Shown piece by piece: positions 43,633 to 51,727 of a stretch of 64,000 nt of DNA. The notes beneath the pieces were generated by a model. That model searched no databases. It had not been told where the DNA came from and saw nothing but the letters and a program-made list of their open reading frames with translations. This stretch comes from Rhodospirillaceae bacterium (lineage in GTDB: Bacteria; Pseudomonadota; Alphaproteobacteria; Rhodospirillales; Casp-alpha2): positions 1 to 64,000 of the forward strand of contig JAERTE010000067.1 of assembly GCA_016845145.1 (NCBI GenBank), given 5' to 3'. Position 1 is the stretch's first letter. Each line of letters begins with the position of its first letter. The position numbers and the translations under genes were made by a program.

Positions 43633-44229
43633 CTAAATCAGATCCACCACACGCCTTTTTGCTTCGCTATCGCCCTCAATGTACTTCTGGGTGGTTTGCA
43701 AGCTTCTATGCCCGGCAAGCTGTTGGATGTCTCTAAGGCTTCCTCCGGCTTCCACGATCCTCTTAGCTCCATTGGTAACGAAGGTGCGCCGGCCTGAGTG
43801 AGATGAGCAGCCCTCATAGCCAAGCCCTTTGTACAAATCATGAAACCAGGTGGCTATTGTGCTGGCAGCCATATGATTTGCCCGCTCGCTTGTCAGCACA
43901 TACTCACCGGCCTTGCGGTAATCGACGGCCTGATAGGAGAGAAGGGCAGCCTTCAACTCTCGGTTCATGGGGATAGTGCGCCCGCCTTTGCCCTTAGACG
44001 CCTTGTCCTCAAGCTGGATAACATCGCCCACCTTACCCTCTGCATCCGTCACCATGGCCCAGGTTAGGTTGGCAATCTCCTTCGCCCGCAGTCCTGCTTT
44101 CAGCGACAGGAGAAACATCACCTTGTTACGCTCAGGCCAACGGGTGGTTTCTAGATGTTTGAGGATCACCCCCACCTGTCTGTCTGTCAGCGTCTTCGCC
44201 TGCTTACCTTGTGCCACAGCGGCCTCCAT
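43633..44229 (-). CDS. Short tyrosine recombinase inside the island
   Basis: This 198-residue catalytic-domain-only recombinase shows the first arginine in KAGLRAKEI, HSGRRTF, LAGHRSLQT and tyrosine in TTQKYIEG. It is oriented against the island integrase and converges on the protease gene. It may belong to a second, nested insertion or serve resolution of the island. No partner sites were identified. Confidence 0.82.
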   Translation of the reverse strand: MEAAVAQGKQAKTLTDRQVGVILKHLETTRWPERNKVMFLLSLKAGLRAKEIANLTWAMVTDAEGKVGDVIQLEDKASKGKGGRTIPMNRELKAALLSYQAVDYRKAGEYVLTSERANHMAASTIATWFHDLYKGLGYEGCSSHSGRRTFVTNGAKRIVEAGGSLRDIQQLAGHRSLQTTQKYIEGDSEAKRRVVDLI

Positions 44230-44482
44230 ACTCAGTACAATAATTGCATAATATCATTATTATATACTGAGTGTAATAGGCTTGCCAGTGATTAATGGCC
44301 TATTAGGCCTAGAATTAAGGGACTCGGTAGATAAATTATATTTTCTACCGTGTTAAGTGTTGTTTATTTTCGGTTACCAAGCCCCGATGCCATTCAGTTT
44401 ATTTTTTCTAGCCCTGGAAATCGTTGGTACTGGTGGGATAATGTTTAGCTGTAACTATCCTCAACCTTGAAACGGATGGATT

Positions 44483-45148
44483 ATGGATACTGAATTTAGC
44501 TTTGTGATTTCTATTGTGGGGTTTTTGTGTTTGCTGATGATTGGAGGTGTCATTTGGGCATCCCGTGGCGCTCCTAAGCATGTTGCGAGAGATACGATTG
44601 ATGCTGTCGCTGGAAACACCCAGGAGAGCGTAAAGGCGACACTGAACGTCACCGAAAAAATGGTGAGTTCAGTTGGCAACAAAGTGAGTAAGGCGGGTGA
44701 AGATTGGGCTTTGGCAACTCAGAAAAAGGAATTGAGGAAGTTCATTGGAATTATAGAATCGTTAGATGGGGCAGAGTTAGGGCTAATAGTTGCCCAGGTG
44801 ATACATTTTAGAAATCGTATTTTGCACGAACAATCACTTGATCTAAACGACCCCCAAACAATCATTTTCAGCGATCCTTTTTTTACCGCGACACTATCCA
44901 AATCCGCGATTGAACTACAAAATAATGGGAATCCTTTTGATGCCGCTCCAATTAGTGTTTGGGTTCATTCATTCCGTTCCGTGACGTCGCCAGAATTAAG
45001 GAAACTAGGGCGACAGATGTGGGGTCATTTGGAGCGAGGATTTGCTCACGTACAGAGTGTTGCAGAAGAGCCAGCCTATGTTGCGCTCGGGCTTGATCTC
45101 ACGGGAGGCCCCCAGTTTCCTAAAGGACTTACACCGCAACCACTATAA
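44483..45148 (+). CDS. Membrane-anchored protein of unknown function
   Basis: This 221-residue protein has one N-terminal transmembrane helix (about residues 8-26), then a polar helical stretch with ARDTIDAVAGNTQESVKATL. The C-terminal domain has about 130 residues including LRKFIGIIESLDGAELG, IHFRNRILHEQSLDL and GLDLTGGPQFP. No catalytic motif is visible. It precedes the McrBC-like operon by 290 bp and may or may not belong to it. I do not recognise the family. Confidence 0.65.
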   Translation: MDTEFSFVISIVGFLCLLMIGGVIWASRGAPKHVARDTIDAVAGNTQESVKATLNVTEKMVSSVGNKVSKAGEDWALATQKKELRKFIGIIESLDGAELGLIVAQVIHFRNRILHEQSLDLNDPQTIIFSDPFFTATLSKSAIELQNNGNPFDAAPISVWVHSFRSVTSPELRKLGRQMWGHLERGFAHVQSVAEEPAYVALGLDLTGGPQFPKGLTPQPL

Positions 45149-45185
45149 TCTTGTTATGCTGCACTTAGGAGGGGTACCTCCAAAT

Positions 45186-45231
45186 CCGGCCCGCGCATTT
45201 GTATGTTCGGTCCCACCCGTGTAATTTTTTT
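45186..45231. repeat. Imperfect direct repeat left of the McrBC-like module
   Basis: It begins CCGGCCCGCG and ends GTGTAATTTTTTT, with GTCCC in between. The same order of blocks appears at 51217-51263. The two copies bracket the McrBC-like pair and the HNH gene. Within the 287-bp gap 45149-45435 this is the only notable structure apart from a small GGAGG/CCTCC dyad near 45170. Confidence 0.45.
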
Positions 45232-45435
45232 TAAGCTTCATTCTTCAGGCCGGTCAAATGAATACCCGTCCGGGTTCTTCTCGTTGACCTCATTTCGCAC
45301 AAATATGACACCGAACTGAATACCTATGGAAATCAGCTAACGATTTCCACGCAATCATTTTAAGTTGAAACTACTGATCGCGATAGCCTACGCTGGCGTC
45401 TTCTGATGTTAACAACCAAACGGGCAAACTAAAGA

Positions 45436-47931
45436 ATGGCGAGACGGGTCTTAGTAAAACGACAAGCCCAGATGAACCGATTCGGTAGTGGGTTGGTTCG
45501 CCCTATACTTTATTTAGAAGGGGGCGATTACGGCATAGCTTCGCCAGAGACGTTTCCAAGCGATGGAACGATTTTCGTCCGGCATGGATATGATGAGATA
45601 GAAGCAAGATTCGAAATCGATGAGGCATTCTTCGTCGAAGCAGAGATAAATCCGGAACCTCGTGGTGAAGCGGATTGGATGACGACGGGCAGTAGCGCTA
45701 GCCCAGCTTCGGTTCCTGGATTGTTTTGCCCGATCTTTCAGAATGATTCGGAACCAGGTTCTTCTGTGACGGTATCAAGCAGGATCCGCCCATTTTCGCC
45801 CACAGCCTTTATTCAGAACTCTAATGGAACCATCTTCGGCCCGTTTTACGTGTCCCGTTCTGTGCGAGGCCTGGACGGGCAATATGAGTCAGATCTATTA
45901 CCTAAAAACGTTCCTCCATTCGCTTTGCAGCCAGATACAGTCTTCAGTTTCGATTTTGAATTAGTGCCAAATGACGCCTTGATCGAACTGGACGAGATTT
46001 CGGCCGTGGGCGAGCGTTTAATGCTTATTTCGAATACTGAACAGCTCCGCCCTGTTCTGGGTGGCTTTGAAGAGCTTGATTGGATCGATGATGAGCAGTT
46101 GGTTAGATGGGCGGACAAGGTTCTAGCAAATGCCGGGGAAGAAAACTTCACTCGAAGGGAACGATCTCGAGTGATTTCATCGCTTGGGACTGTGGATGGA
46201 ATTCCTGAGCATCGGTTCAATCGACTGCAAGATCTCTTCACCCGTATGGATGCTTGGGAAGAGAACAAGAGCTCGATCTTGGAGCAGTTAATTAAGACTC
46301 AATCACCGGCAGCCGAAAAAGCAGTTGCAGAATTTGTAGAAGCTAACCCTGAATGGGTATTTCAAAACACTCCTCAAGTTGCCGAGATAAGCGGGGACCT
46401 TGACAACCTCGAGCAAGAGAGATTGGAGCTCGAACTCGAGGTTGCTCGGCTCAGAAAATCCAAAGACGAAATTGACCGAGATGTGAGAGCCCAGGCACTA
46501 AGCGCGGAAGCAAAGGCGGAGATAGAACGTTTTGAAAAGGATCGCAAGGAAGCAGAGGCTAAACTAGCGACTGCCTCAGAGCAGCTCGCCACAGTTTTGT
46601 CTAACATATCAACAAAAGAGACCGAGCTTGGGGAGCTCGCGGAAGTGGGCAAATTATCTGAAACCAGGGTCTATCTCGAGAGGAGGAATCATGAGTTAAG
46701 TGACGAGATGAAAGCATTAGAGACAACAATTACTGAGCTCAAGCTTAAGTACGAGCAGTCCTCGTCAGACCTTATCAAGCAGATGGCAACTGTGCTGCCA
46801 TTCGTGGAGGTGTTGTCCACAGGTCGTCGTCACGACCAAGCCACTGAATACACCAAGTTCAATGTCGATGTTGACAGTAAAATCCTGAGTAGTCGGGAGA
46901 TACTGGATCAAGTTGATGGGTACTTTAGATCAGTAAACCGACCGATCGACGAGCAGACTTCAATCACCTACCTGATAGCCATCGCGCAGAATTTTTTCAC
47001 ATTATTTGCTGGGTATCCAGGCGTGGGAAAAACAACTTTTGTCCGCCACCTCGTAAATGCGCTGCATATTGAGGAGCGGTTCCTTCCGATATCTGTCGGC
47101 CGGGGATGGGCGTCGGAGAAGGACCTGATTGGCTATTATAATCCTTTGTCCAATAGGTTCGAGGCAGCGCCCACAGGATTATTCGATTTTCTAAAATCGC
47201 TGGATGAGGCTGAGAATGGTAATTCCTTGGAGGCTACCTCAATAGTCTTGCTGGACGAGGCAAATCTTTCTCCAATCGAGCACTACTGGTCTAGCTTTTT
47301 TGCGCACGAAAACGTTAATGACGAGGCTCGCGAACTGACGATCAGAGGGGGGCAGGGTCTAGATTCTCTGCCAATTCAGCGAAGCACGCGATTCATAGGG
47401 ACGATCAACAACGACCGAACTACAGAGAGCCTCTCCAACAGGTTCCTCGACCGAACACCAATTTTCTCTATTGATCCGCCCAAAGATTTGGATGAAGAGG
47501 AGAGCGTTCCTGATGTAGAACTTCAGCCCGTTTCGCATCAAAGTTTTTTGCATGCTTTTGGGACCGTAGATCCTTCGTCAGACTTAACCGCCGACGAGAG
47601 AACGCTTCTATCTCGCGTCTTTGATTGCTTGAGTGATACAGACCCTAAGTTTGGTAGCCCAACGATAGTAAGCCCCCGAAAACGGCTAGCTGTTCAAAGC
47701 TTCATCAAAAAGTCTCGTGAATTTGAGGATGTGATGGAAAGGATGCTAGCGCTCGACGGGGCGGTATCTGCATTTGTTTTGCCGATGATAAATGGCTCAG
47801 GCGAGGCCTATCGAGAACGACTTAAAAAGCTTCTGAATGTATCTAGCTCCTTGACGCAGACCTCTAGGAAAATACACGCAATACTTGAAGCGGGCAAGGC
47901 GCGTTACGACAACTTTGAGTATTTTTACTGA
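45436..47931 (+). CDS. McrB-like AAA+ ATPase with long coiled coil
   Basis: This 831-residue protein has an uncharacterised N-terminal domain of about 200 residues, a helical part, and a coiled coil at about residues 320-455 rich in Glu, Lys and Arg. An AAA+ domain of the McrB branch follows: Walker A GYPGVGKTT near residue 526, SVGRGWASEKDLIGYYNPL, Walker B VLLDEANLSP near 603, and the sensor FIGTINND near 656 followed by NRFLDR. With the nuclease gene 3 bp downstream it forms a two-gene, type IV restriction-like system. By analogy with McrBC the ATPase recognises and translocates foreign, perhaps modified, nucleic acid. Whether it uses GTP or ATP is not evident. Confidence 0.8.
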   Translation: MARRVLVKRQAQMNRFGSGLVRPILYLEGGDYGIASPETFPSDGTIFVRHGYDEIEARFEIDEAFFVEAEINPEPRGEADWMTTGSSASPASVPGLFCPIFQNDSEPGSSVTVSSRIRPFSPTAFIQNSNGTIFGPFYVSRSVRGLDGQYESDLLPKNVPPFALQPDTVFSFDFELVPNDALIELDEISAVGERLMLISNTEQLRPVLGGFEELDWIDDEQLVRWADKVLANAGEENFTRRERSRVISSLGTVDGIPEHRFNRLQDLFTRMDAWEENKSSILEQLIKTQSPAAEKAVAEFVEANPEWVFQNTPQVAEISGDLDNLEQERLELELEVARLRKSKDEIDRDVRAQALSAEAKAEIERFEKDRKEAEAKLATASEQLATVLSNISTKETELGELAEVGKLSETRVYLERRNHELSDEMKALETTITELKLKYEQSSSDLIKQMATVLPFVEVLSTGRRHDQATEYTKFNVDVDSKILSSREILDQVDGYFRSVNRPIDEQTSITYLIAIAQNFFTLFAGYPGVGKTTFVRHLVNALHIEERFLPISVGRGWASEKDLIGYYNPLSNRFEAAPTGLFDFLKSLDEAENGNSLEATSIVLLDEANLSPIEHYWSSFFAHENVNDEARELTIRGGQGLDSLPIQRSTRFIGTINNDRTTESLSNRFLDRTPIFSIDPPKDLDEEESVPDVELQPVSHQSFLHAFGTVDPSSDLTADERTLLSRVFDCLSDTDPKFGSPTIVSPRKRLAVQSFIKKSREFEDVMERMLALDGAVSAFVLPMINGSGEAYRERLKKLLNVSSSLTQTSRKIHAILEAGKARYDNFEYFY

Positions 47932-47934
47932 GAC

Positions 47935-49977
47935 ATGTTGTCAATAATCGATACTAGAACCAAGATTGAGCTGATCAGTGTCGAAAACTGGAGGGCGGCT
48001 GAACCAGTAGCCATCATCGTAAATGAGAATGACCTACTTGCCCTCAACATCAAGGACGCAAACGAGACAAACGTGCATGTGTTTGTTGGAGACTTTGAAC
48101 TGAAGCGTGCCGAAAACGGATTTGGCCCTGACGATTTCGCTACCTTCTATTTTTATTACGCTGACAAAGGCAATCATAGGTCGGTCCTACAGAGCCAGTT
48201 AGGTGAAGTGTTGGTCGAGATCGTCAGAATGGAAGGTGAAACACGTTCCATCGAGATCAATCTCGATGTGCAAAGTGAGAAAGCCACCAGGAACGAGGTC
48301 ATTGAGTTAATAACCTACGTCGAGGAGCGTTTTCCAAAAGCGGTCCGATCTAGATTTGGCTTTACCAAGGACCACGGATCTATCCCGGACTGGGATAGTG
48401 TTTCGAGTATTATCGACAACATTGCCTCGACGATCGATTTGCTACATCAGAATTTTCAAAGCTTTAGTCACAATCGGATATCTCGAATAGAGCCTGCTTA
48501 TCATGTCGAACAAAACTCGAGAATTGGTCGTATTGACGATCGATCGATCCAGTGGTTATGCGCGAACATGGAGCTGTCAGACGCAAAGTCTGGATCTCCT
48601 TCAAGACTGATTGAGTTTAGTGGCCGGAGATTAAATATCGAACGACTGCTGGTTGATGAACGTATGGCGAGTTTGGACGTATATGAAAACCGGGTCATGC
48701 TTGGGTTCATTCACGACATTGGCTATGTACTCTCGAGATTGAGGATTGAGGCTCTCGGCGACGTTAGGAAAGATAATTTTGGTGTTCGAAAAGACCGAAG
48801 TTTCCCGAACCTTAATAAGAGCTTCAATAAGGCGCTTCTAAAAACCTACCAGCCCTACATTTCGGCAATAAACAAGTTATTCTCTAACTACCAGTCATTG
48901 CTCTATAATTTTGAGCAGAGCTTTGGACCGATCGAACCTATTGTTGAAAAACCACGAATAACACCAACGTTCTCAAGTGTGCCTGGTTATCGCGAGTACT
49001 TTGTCGCAGCCCAGCAATGGTATTCACGAAAAGGGACGGACAAACTGTTTTCTTCGATCACGAGCAAGGTCAAGGGCATTTGGGAAGTGTACGAGCTATT
49101 TTGCCTCATTCGTATGTTGGAAGCACTAGATACTATGGGCTTCAAAATGGTGTCTTCTCGCAGACATCCCGCAGAACAAGGGCAAGAAGATAAGATCCAC
49201 AATATATTTGAACTCGGTAGAGATGATGGAAAGTCGATCACCGCGTTTTACGGGCCGAGAATTAGGTCTAATTTGGACGGTATCTCTAGTCTACAGCTCG
49301 TCGATACCTTTAAGGACCTGAAGGAACCGGATTTCGTTCTTCAAGTTGAAGAACTTGGTAAGGCGACGTCATGGTTAATCCTGGACGCCAAGTTCTCAAA
49401 GGAGATCACCGCAACTGGCCAAAGGCTTGACGATATTTTGTTGTCCTATGGCCTTCGTCTTTCTCCTGTAAACCCGCAGTCCGGCTCTGTACGACTATTG
49501 TCGACAGTGTATCCAAAGGCTCTGAATGATGGGGAAAGCCCCATTTATTCGCGTCGATCTAAGCCGTTCGGTTTGGAGAGTGCCAACCCGATCATTCCGG
49601 CGATCCTCTCAATAGCAGACATGCCCCAAAACCAGAATCCCTATGTCTCAATATTCGAACGTCTGATTGATATGGAGAGCCCTAAAGAGCGCCGACCTCA
49701 AGCCGCTAGGGGTGCCAGAAAGCGGATCTCTAACCAAGTTACTGAGGATATGGCTTCAAAAATCAAGGGCATGATCGCAAGGGGCGACACTAGTCAGGCG
49801 ATAGCGGCATGGTTTGGCATAAACATGGGCCGGGTCAGTGATGTCAAGAATGGTATTTTGCATGAGGATTGCGGACCTGCCCCAATCGAAGAATTGCCGC
49901 CTTCAGGGCCATACGAGTCTGTCGAATCACTCTATTCGACCTTGGGTCTATTGGGCGAAGATTATCGCGCCACCTAG
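47935..49977 (+). CDS. McrC-like nuclease (DUF2357/PD-(D/E)XK) with C-terminal helix-turn-helix
   Basis: This 680-residue protein has a DUF2357-type N-terminal region, then a PD-(D/E)XK nuclease core: PD at residues 465-466 and D484-A-K486 in WLILDAKFS, the expected catalytic spacing. The C-terminal 90 residues add a basic linker and a helix-turn-helix (TSQAIAAWFGINMGRVSDVK, about residues 620-640) that I would not expect on a McrC protein. It starts 3 bp after the ATPase gene, so the two are co-translated. It is the predicted effector nuclease of the pair. The tail may target DNA or regulate the operon. Confidence 0.78.
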   Translation: MLSIIDTRTKIELISVENWRAAEPVAIIVNENDLLALNIKDANETNVHVFVGDFELKRAENGFGPDDFATFYFYYADKGNHRSVLQSQLGEVLVEIVRMEGETRSIEINLDVQSEKATRNEVIELITYVEERFPKAVRSRFGFTKDHGSIPDWDSVSSIIDNIASTIDLLHQNFQSFSHNRISRIEPAYHVEQNSRIGRIDDRSIQWLCANMELSDAKSGSPSRLIEFSGRRLNIERLLVDERMASLDVYENRVMLGFIHDIGYVLSRLRIEALGDVRKDNFGVRKDRSFPNLNKSFNKALLKTYQPYISAINKLFSNYQSLLYNFEQSFGPIEPIVEKPRITPTFSSVPGYREYFVAAQQWYSRKGTDKLFSSITSKVKGIWEVYELFCLIRMLEALDTMGFKMVSSRRHPAEQGQEDKIHNIFELGRDDGKSITAFYGPRIRSNLDGISSLQLVDTFKDLKEPDFVLQVEELGKATSWLILDAKFSKEITATGQRLDDILLSYGLRLSPVNPQSGSVRLLSTVYPKALNDGESPIYSRRSKPFGLESANPIIPAILSIADMPQNQNPYVSIFERLIDMESPKERRPQAARGARKRISNQVTEDMASKIKGMIARGDTSQAIAAWFGINMGRVSDVKNGILHEDCGPAPIEELPPSGPYESVESLYSTLGLLGEDYRAT

Positions 49978-50079
49978 TTATGCTTCTGTGTTTTAGCGCG
50001 TATACGGCAGGAATGTTCGTGCGATCGGCCTGCATTTTATTTCGGATCAGCAAATACAATTGATTTCTAACCTGAACTA

Positions 50080-50871
50080 TTAATCTACATGCGCCCACGA
50101 ACGGCGCTTCCGAATATCACAAATAGTTTGAACGCTGACGCCATACCTTGCCGCCAAGTCTTTTTGCGGTGCTTCGCTGCTACGGATAATCCTTACAATC
50201 TCTTCATTTAGCTTATTGCTTTTCCCTCTTCTTGGACTTTCTCGATTACCTTTCACTGGAGTAAGGCCGATGTGCTTCCAGCTATCCTGGTTCTTTATGC
50301 TAGAGATTGTCTGTGTGTGAACGCCATATTCAGCGGCCAGTTTTGTATAAGGGCGGGGGTCTAAAAGAATTTCTTTCACTTGCTCTTCTGTCAGGATGGC
50401 TTGTCCAGCATCCTCTCCTGTTGCAACCCTGGCCCGGCCTTTGGCGATTTTATCCCTCATGTTGTCCAAGTTGGAGCCAAGGGACAAGTGATCGGGGTTA
50501 ACGCATCCAGGAGTATCGCAGGAGTGCATCACAACAAGCCCCTTCTTTATTCGCCCCTTATGAAGGGCATAGCTAAACCGATGGGCGCGTTTGTATGTTT
50601 TTCCTTCAACATCACCTTTAAAGATGCCGTAGCCGTCCTTATCGGTGCCGCCGTGCCACAACCAGCAATCATCGTCCTCAAACGATATGTTTACCCAAAA
50701 TCGCTCCTCAGCAGACTTGCCGCGGAACATTCCTGAGTGGCTTTTGAAGGCGACTGGGGAGCCATAGGCTTTGTTCCGTCGCCAGTGTTTGTTGCACAAG
50801 CCCAGGGCGACGGTGGGTTCGTCGCAACCCTTAATGCAGCAAACAGAATAGTCCCAATCCAACTCGTCCAT
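50080..50871 (-). CDS. HNH endonuclease with tandem helix-turn-helix repeats (homing-type)
   Basis: This 263-residue protein starts at ATG 50871. The N-terminus has a cysteine cluster (CC..GC....ALGLCNKHW). The HNH core is VVMHSCDTPGCVNPDHLSLG at about 113-132, with YKRAHRFSYALHKG before it. The C-terminal third has two similar helix-turn-helix units (KLAAEYGVHTQTISSIKNQDSW and DLAARYGVSVQTICDIRKRRSW). This is the layout of free-standing homing endonucleases. It lies on the strand opposite to the McrBC-like genes. It may be a selfish passenger or an additional defence nuclease. Confidence 0.83.
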   Translation of the reverse strand: MDELDWDYSVCCIKGCDEPTVALGLCNKHWRRNKAYGSPVAFKSHSGMFRGKSAEERFWVNISFEDDDCWLWHGGTDKDGYGIFKGDVEGKTYKRAHRFSYALHKGRIKKGLVVMHSCDTPGCVNPDHLSLGSNLDNMRDKIAKGRARVATGEDAGQAILTEEQVKEILLDPRPYTKLAAEYGVHTQTISSIKNQDSWKHIGLTPVKGNRESPRRGKSNKLNEEIVRIIRSSEAPQKDLAARYGVSVQTICDIRKRRSWAHVD

Positions 50872-50981
50872 TGAAGCGCCCTTCCGACAGCTCGACAATT
50901 ATTGTGTCTTGGCGGGAAAAAGCAAATGGTCGCCGCAGTATAGTCATGGAAACAATCAATCTAACTTGTACCTGAGAAAAG

Positions 50982-51020
50982 AATAATCTCAGCATCCTCA
51001 CCCTTGGCGGCGGTTTCTAC
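50982..51020 (-). repeat. Coding-like repeat copy 1 (remnant of a gene 3' end)
   Basis: It matches 54125-54163 at 35 of 39 positions. On the minus strand it translates as VETAAKGEDAEII, followed by LF and a stop within a few codons. Two of the four differences are silent and two are conservative (Thr/Ala, Ile/Val). This pattern suggests the 3' end of a protein gene family, now detached from its body. Confidence 0.55.
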
Positions 51021-51216
51021 GGCTGCCCCGGCCTTGCTGGTGGCGCGACCTAGGGTTTGGTCACATCTTTGGTCACAAACCTATCGCAACAGACCCAAAT
51101 CAACCCGTATGAGCGGGGAGGGTGGAAAACAGAAAGGCCCAGAAAACCGGGTCTCTCCACACTAACGCAAACTAACCAATATGAGCAGCAACGGTTTCGC
51201 ACCCCCCACCCCTAAA

Positions 51217-51263
51217 CCGGCCCGCGATTCAGGATTGTCCCCTACCGCACACGTAATTTTTTA
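51217..51263. repeat. Imperfect direct repeat right of the McrBC-like module
   Basis: It is the partner of 45186-45231: CCGGCCCGCG, GTCCC, then ACGTAATTTTTTAA, in the same order and orientation. The pair could mark the ends of a 6-kb module exchanged as a unit, or both could be remnants of the same terminator-like sequence. Confidence 0.4.
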
Positions 51264-51312
51264 AACCTCACAAATCGCGACGCTCAATGGCGGGCTGACC
51301 TGACCGGCATTA

Positions 51313-51456
51313 CTAAGGAAAGACGTTGCTGGAAAACAATCCGAAAAGGACCGCGCCCACTGTCCCAGCAATCATCGCCCAGCGTTGCTCGCCCTTTGCA
51401 ATAAGGACGACAACCAATAAGGCAGTCGCCGCTACGAACAAACCCTCAAAATACAC
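51313..51456 (-). CDS. Candidate small two-helix membrane protein
   Basis: A 47-codon frame starts at GTG 51456 with AAGG a few bases upstream and ends at TAG 51313-51315. The peptide has two hydrophobic stretches separated by a charged turn: GLFVAATALLVVVLIA, then KGEQRW, then MIAGTVGAVLFGLFSSNVF. The hairpin-like topology is typical of small membrane proteins and type I toxins. There is no homologue I recognise and no antisense RNA signal evident. It precedes nothing on its strand except the HNH gene. Confidence 0.4.
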   Translation of the reverse strand: MYFEGLFVAATALLVVVLIAKGEQRWAMIAGTVGAVLFGLFSSNVFP

Positions 51457-51727
51457 GGAAAACCTTCAACCCCGATCGACTTGAAGTGCGAATAGCATCA
51501 TCTCCCAATCCAGTAGGCAGCACGGTTGCTTTCTCCTTTTTTGCCATTCTCCATTGGCTGAGAAATGGTATGTGGAGAAAGCGTATGGGACAACAGTTGT
51601 CGCTTTCGCGGTCGATGGTTATTTTTTCACGAAAACCAGTATTGCAAATCCTGCCATATTGTCGGGTACAGTTACTTACTCACAAAACGGTGGATAAGTG
51701 GTTGCCGAGATGTGGTGATGAAGGCCT

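Larger units (their letters stand above)
50872..51727. other. Mosaic intergenic region with repeats and one candidate small gene
   Basis: About 850 bp with no large gene. It contains a 39-bp coding-like repeat (50982-51020, partner at 54125-54163), a direct repeat (51217-51263, partner at 45186-45231), and a possible 47-codon membrane protein gene at 51313-51456 on the minus strand. An open frame at 51486-51731 lacks coding character. The region looks like a junction where pieces of several islands have been joined. Confidence 0.45.
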
